Shown here piece after piece: positions 48,513-57,853 of a stretch of 64,000 bases of DNA; position 1 is the first letter of the stretch; the number at the start of each line of letters is the position of its first letter. The notes beneath the pieces were generated by a model. That model was not told the origin of the DNA. It made no database searches and saw nothing but the letters and a program-made list of their open reading frames with translations. Made by a program: the position numbers and the translations under genes. This DNA comes from Natronobacillus azotifigens (GTDB lineage Bacteria; Bacillota; Bacilli; Bacillales; Amphibacillaceae): positions 124,001 through 188,000 of the forward strand of contig NZ_JAPRAT010000003.1 of assembly GCF_026805325.1 (NCBI RefSeq), written 5' to 3'.

Positions 48513-49513
48513 CTGTTGCGTAATGTAAATAACGCTTCTTCTGTTGCATCTACGGCAACTGCACAATTTGGTACAAGCAAAAACGGCTCATCTTTTGTTG
48601 CTTGTAACGCTTTCTTTGCTTGCTTTTCGATCACTGCTGGATCTGAGTCTTTGAAAATATGATGATCGACGCCGCCGACCTTCGTTTTTTGAAGGGAAAT
48701 CGTTAGATCTGGATTTCCTTCCGCTTCGGTATCCCAACTAATACCCTCGACTGGATAATCATCAAAACGCGCTGGATCCGCATGTGGTCCACAAGTGTGC
48801 AAAATACGACCTTTTTTAATCGCATCAAGTACGATCATATCGTATGGTCGAGAAAATTCATCAAATGTTGCCAAATCAAACAATTTCGGATGCGCTGTTC
48901 CTGTTGTTGCATAGAAAAGTCCATTCACACCAGCCTTATCCAATTCAACGATATATGCCGCCATTGTGGTAGCAATTTGATGGAGTGCTCGATGAACACC
49001 TGCCCGATCTTCTTGTAATAATGTAGAAAAAACGACAGGATCTTCACTTCCATACATCGTCTGATCATGATAGGAAGAGTTGCCCGTTAAAAACATCAAG
49101 ATGGTTAACGGTGAGAATAAGGTTTGAATAATTGGCGTATCCGGCAATCCTTGACGAATCAATCGAACAGCCTCCACTTGCTCCTGTAATGGCGCTGAAT
49201 GGTTTACATCCACCTGTTCAATCTTCGGTAAATCTTTTGCTGAAGAAACCACTGCATGTGTCTGTCTCGGGAAAACCCAGCGATAATCGGTAAAGTCATA
49301 CGTATTACCAAAAGCTTCTGCTAAATACGTTGCTCGTGGATTTATTTTTATCCAATCCCAATCATATTTCTGCGCAAATTCAACGGTCGCTTCAGCTAGA
49401 TCAGTAGCGGTTTGTTCCTTTTCCAAAAAGTGATGCCAACCACTCACAATTGGGCGATCTGCTTCTTTCCCTGCTAATAATGCTTCAAATCGTTTTTGTT
49501 TATTCCATGTCAT
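48503..49513 (-). CDS. UROD-superfamily methyltransferase (MtaA/CmuA-like)
   Basis: This 336-residue (beta/alpha)8 protein belongs to the uroporphyrinogen decarboxylase superfamily. It carries His-x-Cys (LHTCGPH) and a later Cys (VPNCAVA), the zinc ligands of MtaA/MtbA/CmuA methyltransferases. These activate a thiol for methyl transfer, usually from a corrinoid protein. True HemE arginine motifs are not evident. No corrinoid protein is adjacent. ATG at 49513 follows GGAGG by eight bases. Operon position after MetN and MetP suggests demethylation of an imported methylated compound or methylation of a thiol; both are inference. Confidence 0.75.
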   Translation of the reverse strand: MTWNKQKRFEALLAGKEADRPIVSGWHHFLEKEQTATDLAEATVEFAQKYDWDWIKINPRATYLAEAFGNTYDFTDYRWVFPRQTHAVVSSAKDLPKIEQVDVNHSAPLQEQVEAVRLIRQGLPDTPIIQTLFSPLTILMFLTGNSSYHDQTMYGSEDPVVFSTLLQEDRAGVHRALHQIATTMAAYIVELDKAGVNGLFYATTGTAHPKLFDLATFDEFSRPYDMIVLDAIKKGRILHTCGPHADPARFDDYPVEGISWDTEAEGNPDLTISLQKTKVGGVDHHIFKDSDPAVIEKQAKKALQATKDEPFLLVPNCAVAVDATEEALFTLRNSVK

Positions 49514-49527
49514 CAAATAGACCTCCA

Positions 49528-50187
49528 TTAGTTACGACGTATCATGCGTGCAAGTTTGTTTCCTGTTGATTGGATTACTTGGACAATAATGATTAGAATT
49601 ACGACAGTGGAGAACATTGCAAAAGAATCAAAACGTTGATAACCATAGACAATGGCTATGTTACCAACACCACCCGCACCAACTACACCTGCCATTGCAG
49701 AAGCACCGATCAATGAAATCGTTGCTGTGGTTAGTGATAAAATCAATGACGCAAATGCTTCTGGTAAAATGAAATGCCAAATTACTTGAAACGGCGTTGC
49801 TCCCATTGATTCAGCAGCTTCAATAATTCCAGGGCCTACTTCCAACAAAGAATTTTCCACTAAACGTGCAATGAATGGGGTAATAAAAATAATTAATGGA
49901 ACAATAGCCGCGTTATTACCAATCGATGTCCCAACAATGGAACGTGTAAATGGAATCAAGGCAACGATTAATATAATAAACGGAACCGAACGAATGGTGT
50001 TAATGATAGGGTTTAAGATCATATACACAATAGGAAAAGGTATAATTCCACCAGGCCTTGTAACAACAATTAATATCCCGAATATTGCTCCAAAAATCGT
50101 ACCTATTAGCAGTGACATACCAACCATATAAAACGACTCACCAATAGCCTCAACAAACTGATTTAACGTAATATTTGTATCAAACAT
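49528..50187 (-). CDS. metP: ABC transporter permease, methionine/NlpA type
   Basis: This 219-residue inner-membrane permease has five or six spans and the cytoplasmic coupling segment EAAESMGATPFQVIWHFILPEA typical of MetI/MetP permeases. It also has the GASAMAGVVGAGGVG motif. Its start overlaps the metN stop, so the two are coupled. With MetN and the NlpA lipoprotein it forms the importer. The symbol follows B. subtilis naming; substrate is uncertain for the reasons given for the binding protein. Confidence 0.9.
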   Translation of the reverse strand: MFDTNITLNQFVEAIGESFYMVGMSLLIGTIFGAIFGILIVVTRPGGIIPFPIVYMILNPIINTIRSVPFIILIVALIPFTRSIVGTSIGNNAAIVPLIIFITPFIARLVENSLLEVGPGIIEAAESMGATPFQVIWHFILPEAFASLILSLTTATISLIGASAMAGVVGAGGVGNIAIVYGYQRFDSFAMFSTVVILIIIVQVIQSTGNKLARMIRRN

Positions 50188-51206
50188 TAGACAGTAACCT
50201 CCTCATACCGAACATTTTGTTCCTCTAAGAACTGCCATGCTGCTCTTTTATCTGATTCTTTCCCCTCAATTTGTAGATACCAGATTGCTAGGGTTGTATC
50301 TTGTATTTCAGTCATGTTCGTAAAAACTACACTCACATCCAAGTGAAACTTATTAATTAGCGATTGAAGTACTGGTTCGGTTGCATGATCGCCAACCATC
50401 TCTAATTTTGTTAGTGTAGTAACTTCTCGCACCGCTAATTTCCGCTTAATATTTTCTGGAATCTCTGTTCGGACAACGGTTTGAACAAAGTTTTTTGAAG
50501 TAGCATGTTTCGGATGACCAAATACATCCAAAACAGAGCCTTGCTCAATAATTTCGCCTTCTTCCATGACAGCAACTTTATTGCAAACTTTTTGAATCAC
50601 GGACATTTCATGAGTGATTAACATGATTGTAATGCCATATTCATTGTTTACTTTTTTTAACAAGTCTAAAATCGACTGTGTTGTTTGTGGGTCCAAAGCA
50701 GATGTCGCCTCGTCACACAATAATATTTTCGGTTTAGACGCTAACGCGCGGGCAATTCCTACTCGTTGTTTCTGTCCCCCTGACAATTCGTTAGGATAAC
50801 TGTTTGCTTTATCTGATAAACCAACAAACGCCAATAATTCAGTAACCCGTTCTTTTGTTTCTTTTTTCCCTTTTTTCGAAAGAATCAACGGCATTGCAAC
50901 ATTTTGATAAATCGTCTTTGATTCTAGTAAATTAAAATGTTGAAAAATCATACCGATATCTTTCTTAATTTGTCGTAATTCATGGGCCGAACGATCTGCC
51001 AATAGTTGTCCGTCAACAATCACTTTGCCACTCGTCGGTCTTTCTAAATAGTTCACCAACCGAACAAGCGTACTTTTTCCTGCACCACTATAACCAATGA
51101 CTCCAAATATATCCCCCTTGTCTACTTGAAGGCTTACACCTTTTAATGCTGTTGTTTCAACATTCTTTCGTAAGTAGACTTTATGAATATCTTCTAATAT
51201 AATCAT
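50187..51206 (-). CDS. metN: ABC transporter ATPase MetN type with NIL domain
   Basis: This 339-residue ATPase has Walker A (GYSGAGKSTL), Q-loop (MIFQHFNLL), signature (LSGGQKQRVGIARAL), Walker B (ILLCDEATSALD) and H-loop (TIMLITHEMSV). Residues about 262-339 form the C-terminal NIL domain that in E. coli MetN binds methionine and inhibits transport. It is the first gene of a six-gene operon (metN, metP, methyltransferase, lipoprotein, ProC-like, VOC). I see no S-box in its leader, unlike the neighbouring metI operon, so its control differs. Confidence 0.93.
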   Translation of the reverse strand: MIILEDIHKVYLRKNVETTALKGVSLQVDKGDIFGVIGYSGAGKSTLVRLVNYLERPTSGKVIVDGQLLADRSAHELRQIKKDIGMIFQHFNLLESKTIYQNVAMPLILSKKGKKETKERVTELLAFVGLSDKANSYPNELSGGQKQRVGIARALASKPKILLCDEATSALDPQTTQSILDLLKKVNNEYGITIMLITHEMSVIQKVCNKVAVMEEGEIIEQGSVLDVFGHPKHATSKNFVQTVVRTEIPENIKRKLAVREVTTLTKLEMVGDHATEPVLQSLINKFHLDVSVVFTNMTEIQDTTLAIWYLQIEGKESDKRAAWQFLEEQNVRYEEVTV

Positions 51207-51297
51207 CAGGGTCTCCCTCCCCTTACTGTGCTTTTTATCTATAGGTTTTTAATCCTTACCTGTTTAATCGGAATAGTACGTATTATAATAAAGCAAA

Positions 51298-51352
51298 AAG
51301 TAAAAATACGCAAGTTTTTTCAACCGAAAAACTGCCTATTTTTACTTTGCTA
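51298..51352 (-). terminator. Long inverted repeat between the metI operon and metN
   Basis: AGTAAAAATA...GCAAGTTTTTTC pairs with GAAAAACTGC...TATTTTTACT in about 22 bp of interrupted stem. On the minus strand it is followed by TTTTTGCTTT and then a TATAAT (about 51283) that could be the metN -10. It probably ends the upstream operon; a role in metN control is possible. A further 10-bp repeat (GAGAAACTTC / GAAGTTTCTC, 51391-51434) lies beside it. Confidence 0.55.
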
Positions 51353-51552
51353 CCGTTATATTCTGCTAGTTTTTTTCACAACATATAAAGAGAAACTTCT
51401 CTCCGTTAGCGATTTGATCCTCACTGAAGTTTCTCCCTAAAACCTAAACCTTTTAAAACCGGAAGTTGTTAACACCATTAACGCTACTTATCCCTCGATA
51501 ACAACTAGAATTCCACGTATAGGAACACTGAATAAAGATTATCTAATGAAAA

Positions 51553-52659
51553 CTATTCTCCCCAAACTTCCTTCGCAATAGAAACAACATGTTTTAGTTT
51601 ATTCCACTGATCTTCTTCTGTTACTTTATTTCCATGGTGTGTCGAGGCGAATCCACATTGTGGACTTAAACACAATTGTTCTAATGGGACGTACTGCGTA
51701 GCTTCTTCAATTCGCGCTTTTACTAATGATTTATCTTCTAATTCTGGACGTTTAGACGTAATCAACCCAAGAACAACTTTAGCTCCACCATTTGGAATAT
51801 GTTTTAGTGGTTCAAAATCTCCAGAACGATCATCATCATACTCTAAGAAAAATCCGTCTACTTTTTCTTTGGCAAAAATGGTAGGTGCAATGAACCCATA
51901 GCTTCCACCGAATGCGTAGGTAGATTGGTAGTTCCCCCGACATATATGTGTAGTAACGATAAGGTCGTCTGGTTTTCCTTCTAGCACTTCATTAATAACA
52001 CGTAGAGCCAATTGAATAAGGTACTCACGTTTGTACGGTCCGCGATCAAAATCAATCTCAGGCGAAGATAATGCTGCTAAATAAACATCATCAATTTGCA
52101 AGTAACGAACGCCAGCATCATAAAAAGCCTGAATCGCATCTCGGTATGCTTGGATAATATCTTTTGCGTATGATTCGTAATCTGGATAAATATCTGAATT
52201 AATAATATCTCCATGAAACAACTGATTTGGACTTGGAATAGTTTGTTTGGCAACCGCACGACCATCCACAATCGCATGAAATTCTTTATAATCTTTTATA
52301 AATGGATGATCTTCATTGAATGAAATTTTCCCAATGTTTCGTACATCATAAGGTTCTGTTTCCACACCTTCGAAAAAATATCCATGTTCTGGTACATAGC
52401 CTTCAAACCCATTTAAATTTTCTAGAAAATCAATATGCCACCAATCGCGACGAAATTCCCCGTCTGTTACCACTTTTAAACCCACTTCAATTTGTTTATC
52501 CACAATCCGATTAATCTCTTCTGTTTCAATTTCGCGACGTTCTACTAAACTAATATCGCCGTTTTTATAATCCAATCTTGCTTTCTTTAATCGTTCTGGT
52601 CTTAATAAACTGCCTACATGATCTGCATAAAATGGCCCAACCTGTGTTTTTTTTGTCAT
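51553..52659 (-). CDS. Short cobalamin-independent methionine synthase-like protein (YxjG/YxjH type)
   Basis: This 368-residue protein corresponds to the C-terminal catalytic barrel of MetE. Motifs are FYADHVGSLLRP, VVTDGEFRRDWW, LQIDDVYLAAL, the zinc-site histidine-cysteine TTHICRGN and the C-terminal cysteine LSPQCGFAS. Stand-alone barrels of this kind (B. subtilis YxjG/YxjH) methylate homocysteine, with a donor other than or in addition to methyl-folate. ATG at 52659 follows GGAGG; the GTG 15 bases upstream is rejected. It lies 32 bp after metI under the same S-box riboswitch. Confidence 0.88.
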   Translation of the reverse strand: MTKKTQVGPFYADHVGSLLRPERLKKARLDYKNGDISLVERREIETEEINRIVDKQIEVGLKVVTDGEFRRDWWHIDFLENLNGFEGYVPEHGYFFEGVETEPYDVRNIGKISFNEDHPFIKDYKEFHAIVDGRAVAKQTIPSPNQLFHGDIINSDIYPDYESYAKDIIQAYRDAIQAFYDAGVRYLQIDDVYLAALSSPEIDFDRGPYKREYLIQLALRVINEVLEGKPDDLIVTTHICRGNYQSTYAFGGSYGFIAPTIFAKEKVDGFFLEYDDDRSGDFEPLKHIPNGGAKVVLGLITSKRPELEDKSLVKARIEEATQYVPLEQLCLSPQCGFASTHHGNKVTEEDQWNKLKHVVSIAKEVWGE

Positions 52660-52691
52660 AATAATTTCCTCCACATTCTCTTATTATTGTT

Positions 52692-53795
52692 TTATTGTAA
52701 GATTTCTAGACTTTGTACTAAATCTGCAATAATATCTTCGACTTGTTCAATTCCTACTGAAAATCGTAGCAACCGATTATCAATTCCGCGACTAATTCGC
52801 TCCGATTCTGGAATATCAGCATGGGTTTGTGTAGTTGGGTATGTAATAAAACTTTCTACACCACCTAAACTTTCTGCAAAGGTGATTAGTTGTAAATTTG
52901 CTAAAAAATTCTCTACCCAGTTTCCATCCTTTAATCGAAAAGATAGCATTCCACCTTTACCTGGATATAACACCGATTCTATTCGGTCATCTTGTTCTAG
53001 AAAAGCAACGATTGCTTGTGCATTTTTTTCGTGTTGCCGCATGCGTAATGGTAAAGTTTTTAATCCACGAATTACAAGCCATGCATCAAAAGGATCAAGG
53101 ACAGCTCCAATATCATTATGCAGTGAAGCCAATTTGGCTGTTAATTGCTCTCCTTTTGCAATCACCAATCCTGCTAATACATCATTGTGTCCACCTAAAT
53201 ACTTTGTTGCACTGTGAATCACAATATCTGCGCCTAGTTTGATTGGTTGTTGAAGATACGGTGTATAAAATGTATTGTCGACAATGAACAGTAAATTGTG
53301 TTTCTTGGCTAATTCTGCATAACTTGCAAGATCAATTTCCTCCAACAATGGATTGGTTGGAGATTCTACGAGAATTGCTTTCGTATGAGAAGTGATCGAT
53401 CGGATTACTTCTTCTTTTACTTGAAAATTCGCATAAGTCGTTCGAATCTGATAGGTTTCTTGAAAATGGTCAAGCAACCGGTATGTTCCTCCGTAGACAT
53501 CAAAAGGAACAATCAAGTGATCACCCGTTTTGAACAACGACAAAATGAGTTGAATGGCAGCCATCCCTGAACTACAGGCAAAACCTTGATCGCCTAATTC
53601 TAATTCGGCTATCCCTTCTTCTAAAATAGTACGAGTAGGATTTTTCGTCCTCGTATAATCATAACCAGTCGATTGTCCTAAACTTGAGTGTTGATATGCA
53701 GTAGATAAATAGATTGGCGGACTAACCGCGCCTGTCTTTTCATCCGAGCGATTACCTAATTGTGCTAATGTCGTTTCTATATGCTTGTCAACCAT
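52692..53795 (-). CDS. metI: Cystathionine gamma-synthase / O-acetylhomoserine thiolyase
   Basis: This 367-residue PLP enzyme uses an acylated homoserine and cysteine (or sulfide) to make cystathionine or homocysteine. It has IYLSTAYQHSS, YDYTRTKNPTR, SSGMAAIQ, the PLP-aspartate VDNTFYTPYLQ, the PLP-lysine HSATKYLGGHND and ESLGGVESFITYP. Its sequence closely follows B. subtilis MetI as I remember it. The frame is open to 53870, but GAGGAGG lies seven bases before ATG 53795. An S-box riboswitch and terminator precede it. The name clashes with the E. coli permease MetI. Confidence 0.92.
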   Translation of the reverse strand: MVDKHIETTLAQLGNRSDEKTGAVSPPIYLSTAYQHSSLGQSTGYDYTRTKNPTRTILEEGIAELELGDQGFACSSGMAAIQLILSLFKTGDHLIVPFDVYGGTYRLLDHFQETYQIRTTYANFQVKEEVIRSITSHTKAILVESPTNPLLEEIDLASYAELAKKHNLLFIVDNTFYTPYLQQPIKLGADIVIHSATKYLGGHNDVLAGLVIAKGEQLTAKLASLHNDIGAVLDPFDAWLVIRGLKTLPLRMRQHEKNAQAIVAFLEQDDRIESVLYPGKGGMLSFRLKDGNWVENFLANLQLITFAESLGGVESFITYPTTQTHADIPESERISRGIDNRLLRFSVGIEQVEDIIADLVQSLEILQ

Positions 53796-53911
53796 TGGCA
53801 ACCTCCTCACCGTGAAATTACTTAATTCATTAATATCTTCTTCGGCTATCCTTCTATATGAAAGAGCCATTTTTTAACGCGGTAACTCTGCAGAGATTTA
53901 CACAAAGAATA

Positions 53912-53944
53912 GAAAAAAAGACCTCCTAAGAAGAAGGTCTTTTG
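53912..53944 (-). terminator. Expression-platform terminator of the SAM riboswitch
   Basis: On the minus strand AAAAGACCTTC / GAGGTCTTTTTTT forms a terminator between the S-box aptamer and metI. With SAM bound it should form and stop transcription. Confidence 0.85.
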
Positions 53945-53962
53945 TCTATAACAAAAACATTC

Positions 53963-54074
53963 TTCTTATCTTCTAGACATTGGATGTCTGTTTGGAATTA
54001 GCACCGTACCTTGCGAATAAGGTGGTTGCTGAGACATCACAGGGCCAATCCCTCCGTCTCTCTGGATAAGAATA
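53963..54074 (-). ncRNA. S-box (SAM-I) riboswitch controlling metI and the MetE-like gene
   Basis: On the minus strand the conserved S-box blocks occur in order: cttatccagagagacggagg, gattggccctgtgatg, tctcagcaacc, aaggtacggtgctaattcc, and the closing cagac...gtctagaagataag that pairs with the 5' cttatc (P1). About 110 nt long, it is followed by a terminator. SAM-I aptamers turn off methionine genes when SAM is plentiful. A -10-like TATAAT lies at about 54128-54123, upstream of the aptamer. This assignment is firm from sequence alone. Confidence 0.96.
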
Positions 54075-54214
54075 AATAATATAGAATTTTTCGAAAAATC
54101 TAACTTGTTGCAAGTTTAATACATTATAGCGTACATTGCAACTATTTTTTTCAAAAGAATAAAAGAAAATATTAAGGTTTAATTTCTCCCTTAATGTTTG
54201 TTCGTTCATGGAAA

Positions 54215-54280
54215 CATCTTTCATTTTCTTGTTGTTTTGAAGTGAAAGTTTTACGGACAGTTGCTCCAAGATGAAAATTC
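54215..54280 (+). repeat. Two-hairpin interspersed element, copy 7 (3' half only)
   Basis: It retains cttgttgttttgaagtgaaa, ttttacggacagttgctcca, the same 3' block as copies 2 and 4. The 5' hairpin is absent. Confidence 0.6.
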
Positions 54281-54303
54281 AACTTCTTCATTTCAACACC
54301 TAT

Positions 54304-54858
54304 TTAGCGGATAGTTTTCAAAGCACCGCCCCATGCTAACAATTGATCTAGCATGATGTTCGCATTATCGGCATGGTAATCTGCTGGTTTAAAGACAGAG
54401 AAGTTTTCAAAGTCCGTCATTAAGGAGAAGGTTACCGCAGTCCGTACATCAGCAACTTGTAGTTCCCCTAAGATTAAGCGTAAGTTTTCATGAGCTCGTG
54501 TACCACCTAAACTACCATACCCTACAAATCCAGCCGCTTTATTATTTAGTTCTGGGTTTAAATAATCAATCGCATTTTTCAACGCGCCACCAACTGCATG
54601 ATTATACTCTGGCGCAATAAAGATGTATCCATCAAATGAAGCCATTTTTTCTTTCCAACTTGTAACAGTTTCCTCTACTTTTGCTTGCTCAGATTCGCTT
54701 ACCGGAGCCCCCAGTAAAGGCAGGTTATAATCTGCCAGGTCAACTATTTCATATTCTGCATCTGCACGATTTTTTGCAAAATCATACATCCATTGACCTA
54801 CAGCCTCACCATTTCTTCCTTCTCTTACACTACCTATAACAATACCTATTTTTAACAT
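54304..54858 (-). CDS. NADPH-dependent FMN reductase / azoreductase-type flavoprotein
   Basis: This 184-residue flavodoxin-fold protein has the FMN-binding GIVIGSVREGRNGEAV at its start, then the APEYNHAVGGALKNAIDYL segment characteristic of the NADPH-dependent FMN reductase family. Such enzymes reduce FMN, quinones or azo compounds in the cytoplasm. It is the single gene of its transcript, located upstream of the S-box operon. The physiological substrate is not predictable. Confidence 0.9.
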   Translation of the reverse strand: MLKIGIVIGSVREGRNGEAVGQWMYDFAKNRADAEYEIVDLADYNLPLLGAPVSESEQAKVEETVTSWKEKMASFDGYIFIAPEYNHAVGGALKNAIDYLNPELNNKAAGFVGYGSLGGTRAHENLRLILGELQVADVRTAVTFSLMTDFENFSVFKPADYHADNANIMLDQLLAWGGALKTIR

Positions 54859-55002
54859 ATAAATTCCTCCCTTTCATAATATCTCAACTTCAAGATATTT
54901 TTATTATATCTAATTTCTTGTCGTATTTCTAGTAATATGCTTATGTTTTCAAAAAATAAGTTACCTTAAACTGATAACCTACATTATCCTATGCATTGTA
55001 TA

Positions 55003-55770
55003 TTAGCTAATGAATCTTCCAGCTTTCTTTATTTCCACATTTGCTTCTTTAAGTGCACGATGAATCGCTTTTGCTAAAGCAATTGCCGTGGAATTGTCTC
55101 CATGAATACAAATAGTATCTGCGTTTATGGGGATTAGTTTTTCCGTCGACAGCACTCGTTGGTTCAGCACCATTTGCATTACTTGTCGAATGGCTTGACG
55201 TTGATCTGTAATTAATGCATTTTCTACCATTCGAGAAGTCAGAAGACCGTCTGCTTGATACGTTCGATCAGAAAAGACTTCACTTGCTGTTCGTAAACCA
55301 ATTCGTTTACCTGCTTCCACAAGTGCACTATTGGCCAAGCCGAAAAAAATCAATTCTGGATTCACATGATAGACTGCTTCGGCGATCGCTTCTGCTAAGC
55401 TACTATCTTTTGCTGCCATATTATAAAGCGCACCATGTGGCTTAACATGTTGCATCTTGCCACCAACAGCTTTTACAAATCCATCAAGCGCTCCGATTTG
55501 ATAAACAACCAGTTGATAGGCTTCTTTGGGTGTAACAGCCATGTTTCTACGACCAAACCCGACTAAGTCTTGAAAGCCAGGGTGGGCTCCAATAGCCACA
55601 TCATTTTCTAAAGCCAATTCAACCGTTCGTTGCATCGTCGCAGGATCACCTGCATGAAAACCACAGGCGATATTAGCCGAAGTAATGTAAGGTAATATTT
55701 CTTTATCTGTTGTGGTTTGATATGCACCAAACCCTTCTCCCATATCACAATTCAAATCAATTGTTGGCAT
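55003..55770 (-). CDS. pxpA: 5-oxoprolinase subunit PxpA (LamB/YcsF family)
   Basis: This 255-residue protein has the family start [38 protein letters not shown] and CIHGDN. With PxpB and PxpC it cleaves 5-oxoproline (pyroglutamate) to glutamate with ATP in the cytoplasm, removing a toxic by-product of glutamine and glutathione chemistry. ATG at 55770 follows GGAGGTG; the ORF upstream to 55824 lacks a site. It is the last gene of pxpB-pxpC-pxpA. Confidence 0.93.
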   Translation of the reverse strand: MPTIDLNCDMGEGFGAYQTTTDKEILPYITSANIACGFHAGDPATMQRTVELALENDVAIGAHPGFQDLVGFGRRNMAVTPKEAYQLVVYQIGALDGFVKAVGGKMQHVKPHGALYNMAAKDSSLAEAIAEAVYHVNPELIFFGLANSALVEAGKRIGLRTASEVFSDRTYQADGLLTSRMVENALITDQRQAIRQVMQMVLNQRVLSTEKLIPINADTICIHGDNSTAIALAKAIHRALKEANVEIKKAGRFIS

Positions 55771-55820
55771 CGTTTCACCTCCATTATTTTTGGAGTTCTT
55801 CAGAAGAAACTCGTTTACTT

Positions 55821-56822
55821 TCAACGGTAACTTCTTAACTGCACCCCAACCAATAGTTGTTTCATTTCTCGTTCTTGTTTAATAAGCAGTTGTTCTGCTT
55901 CTTTATGTGTGATCCAAGTAAAATCGATCATGTCACCTGGTTTTTTCTGTGCCAATCTTGAAAGATCAACCGTTGCTACTTCCGCAATTTTCGGGTAACC
56001 ACCGGTTGTTTGACTATCAGCCATTAAGACGATTGGATTTCCGTCTGAAGGGACTTGAACCGTGCCAAATCGGACCGCTTCAGAGATCATTTCTTGTGAT
56101 TTTAGTTGGCTAAGTTTATTTCCATCTAGCCTATAACCCATCCGATTAGAAGCTGCGGTAATACGAAACTGTTTGTTTACTAATGACGCTTGGCTTTCTT
56201 TTGTAAACCAATCAAACTGTCTACCTTTCATAACACGGATCGGGTAAGTATTATCTATCTTAGAAACTCGTCCCACCGACCAATCCGCTTGATAAAAATC
56301 GTCTATTTGATTTGCTTGGTTTCGCAAATGGGAGATGGTGTGCTTCGTGTGTTCACTATATTTCCTTATGTAGAGTATATCCTCTGCTACTAAGCTACGA
56401 CCATGATAGCCACCTAACTTAGCGCGAAGATCAGTAGACCGACTGTTCATTACCTTTGGGACGTTAATACCACCACCAATTGCAAGATAAGCCCGACAGC
56501 CTCTTTTCATTCTATCGAAATGAATGATACTTCCCTTTTTTAAGAAAATCGGACGATTGTTGGCAATAGGTTTGCCAAAAATCGTCGGAGATAGGTCTGC
56601 ACCAGTTATCGCGACGAGGGCGTCTTCTTGAACTTCTATAATCGGTCCCATTAAAGTCATCTCAAGCGTAGCATTTGATTCGTTGTTTCCTACCAACCAA
56701 TTAGCAATACGATGCGCGTTTCTATCCATCGCACCGCTACTAACCACACCATGGTGCCTGTAACCAGTTCTTCCTAAATCCTGTACAGTTGTTAATAAAC
56801 CTGGTTTGATTATTTTCAGCAT
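55821..56822 (-). CDS. pxpC: 5-oxoprolinase subunit PxpC (KipA-like)
   Basis: This 333-residue biotin-carboxylase-like (AHS2) protein begins ITKxG-like ([22 protein letters not shown]). It also contains [15 protein letters not shown] and [13 protein letters not shown]. It forms the PxpBC complex that works with PxpA. Its start overlaps the pxpB stop by seven bases, indicating coupling. In B. subtilis the homologue KipA was first described as a partner of the sporulation-kinase inhibitor KipI; the metabolic role is now better supported. Confidence 0.92.
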   Translation of the reverse strand: MLKIIKPGLLTTVQDLGRTGYRHHGVVSSGAMDRNAHRIANWLVGNNESNATLEMTLMGPIIEVQEDALVAITGADLSPTIFGKPIANNRPIFLKKGSIIHFDRMKRGCRAYLAIGGGINVPKVMNSRSTDLRAKLGGYHGRSLVAEDILYIRKYSEHTKHTISHLRNQANQIDDFYQADWSVGRVSKIDNTYPIRVMKGRQFDWFTKESQASLVNKQFRITAASNRMGYRLDGNKLSQLKSQEMISEAVRFGTVQVPSDGNPIVLMADSQTTGGYPKIAEVATVDLSRLAQKKPGDMIDFTWITHKEAEQLLIKQEREMKQLLVGVQLRSYR

Positions 56823-57532
56823 AATTTTGCCTCCAAATGATCATATACTTCTTTTGTCACCGATTTGAATTTTATTTTATCACCTGTTTGTAATAGTGTC
56901 GGTTCAGGATCATTCGGCTGAAATAGTTCCAACGGCGTTCTTCCAATCACTTGCCAGCCACCAGGTGATTCAATCGAATAAACTCCTGTTTGTTCACCTG
57001 CAATGCCTACAGAACGAGCAGGGGTTACCGAGCGTGGGGTTGTTTTTCGGGGTGTTGCAATCCTTTTAGGCAGTCCACCAATATAAGGAAATCCGGGCGC
57101 AAAACCGATCATGTACACCGTATATTCTCCTGCTGTATGGAATGATATAACCTCTTCGATCGTTAAATGATTATGTTCCGCTACAATCGAAATGTCAGGG
57201 CCATATTCTCCACCATATAAGACTGGAATTTCTATCGTTCGCTGCTTTTTTGTTTCCAATACTGCAATCTGTTGAATTTGTTCCTCGATGATGTTTGCTA
57301 CAATATGATAGGGAGATTTGAATGGATTCGCTTCTATTTCCAACACTTGAACTGGATCATAAATTACGGTGATCGATGTAAATGCCGGGATATACTCAAT
57401 GATCCAAGCGTGATCCATGCTATCTAGACATGTGACAACATGTTGTACAATATCATGTGTAGCTAAATCGATTGTATTGCCTAGCTCAATTAGAATCGAT
57501 TGATCTCCCATGGGTGATAATTTATATTCCAT
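56816..57532 (-). CDS. pxpB: 5-oxoprolinase subunit PxpB (KipI-like)
   Basis: This 238-residue AHS1-family protein has the signature MIGFAPGFPYIGGLP, then IATPRKTTPRSVTPARSVGIAG and the SPGGWQVIGRTP motif. With PxpC it activates 5-oxoproline cleavage. ATG at 57532 is chosen over a TTG three bases upstream; GAGG lies about eight bases before. It is first in the operon, with a probable promoter TTGAAT - 18 bp - TAAAAT at 57626-57597. Confidence 0.92.
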   Translation of the reverse strand: MEYKLSPMGDQSILIELGNTIDLATHDIVQHVVTCLDSMDHAWIIEYIPAFTSITVIYDPVQVLEIEANPFKSPYHIVANIIEEQIQQIAVLETKKQRTIEIPVLYGGEYGPDISIVAEHNHLTIEEVISFHTAGEYTVYMIGFAPGFPYIGGLPKRIATPRKTTPRSVTPARSVGIAGEQTGVYSIESPGGWQVIGRTPLELFQPNDPEPTLLQTGDKIKFKSVTKEVYDHLEAKLC

Positions 57533-57596
57533 CAATTTACCTCAATTCATTATTAAAAGGTTGGGATTAGATTTCGGATAATAATACCATTGGTTA

Positions 57597-57626
57597 ATTT
57601 TATCATTATCTTCTAGGGAAATTCAA
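57597..57626 (-). promoter_or_regulatory. Predicted promoter of pxpBCA
   Basis: On the minus strand TTGAAT (57626-57621), an 18-bp spacer and TAAAAT (57602-57597) lie about 65 bp before pxpB. The rest of this 320-bp gap shows only the upstream operon's terminator. Confidence 0.45.
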
Positions 57627-57801
57627 AATTTATGAGTTGCACATGAGCCTTTTACTCTTACGAATGATTGATGTGATTGGTATTTGTCTCTGCATTTTCC
57701 GATTATCTGCTTGTATTTGCTATAATTTAGTTGATGTTATTGAAAAAGAATCGAGATGAGCTTGCGAACCAATGAAAAACTCCCATGACTATGCTAAATA
57801 G

Positions 57802-57842
57802 AAAAACCCCCCGTTCTACATATATATGTAGAACGGGGGTTT
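57802..57842 (-). terminator. Terminator of the cellobiose-type PTS operon
   Basis: A very stable stem, ACCCCCCGTTCTACATA pairing with TATGTAGAACGGGGGT, is followed on the minus strand by TTTTTC. Confidence 0.9.
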
Positions 57843-57853
57843 CTAAGTTAAAC

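Noticed and set aside
51207..51552. Second S-box in front of metN
   Set aside because: None of the conserved SAM-I blocks (cagag...gagggA, ggccc, cagcaacc) is found on the minus strand here.
53973..54269. 98-codon minus-strand open frame
   Set aside because: It runs straight through the S-box aptamer; the riboswitch explains the conservation.
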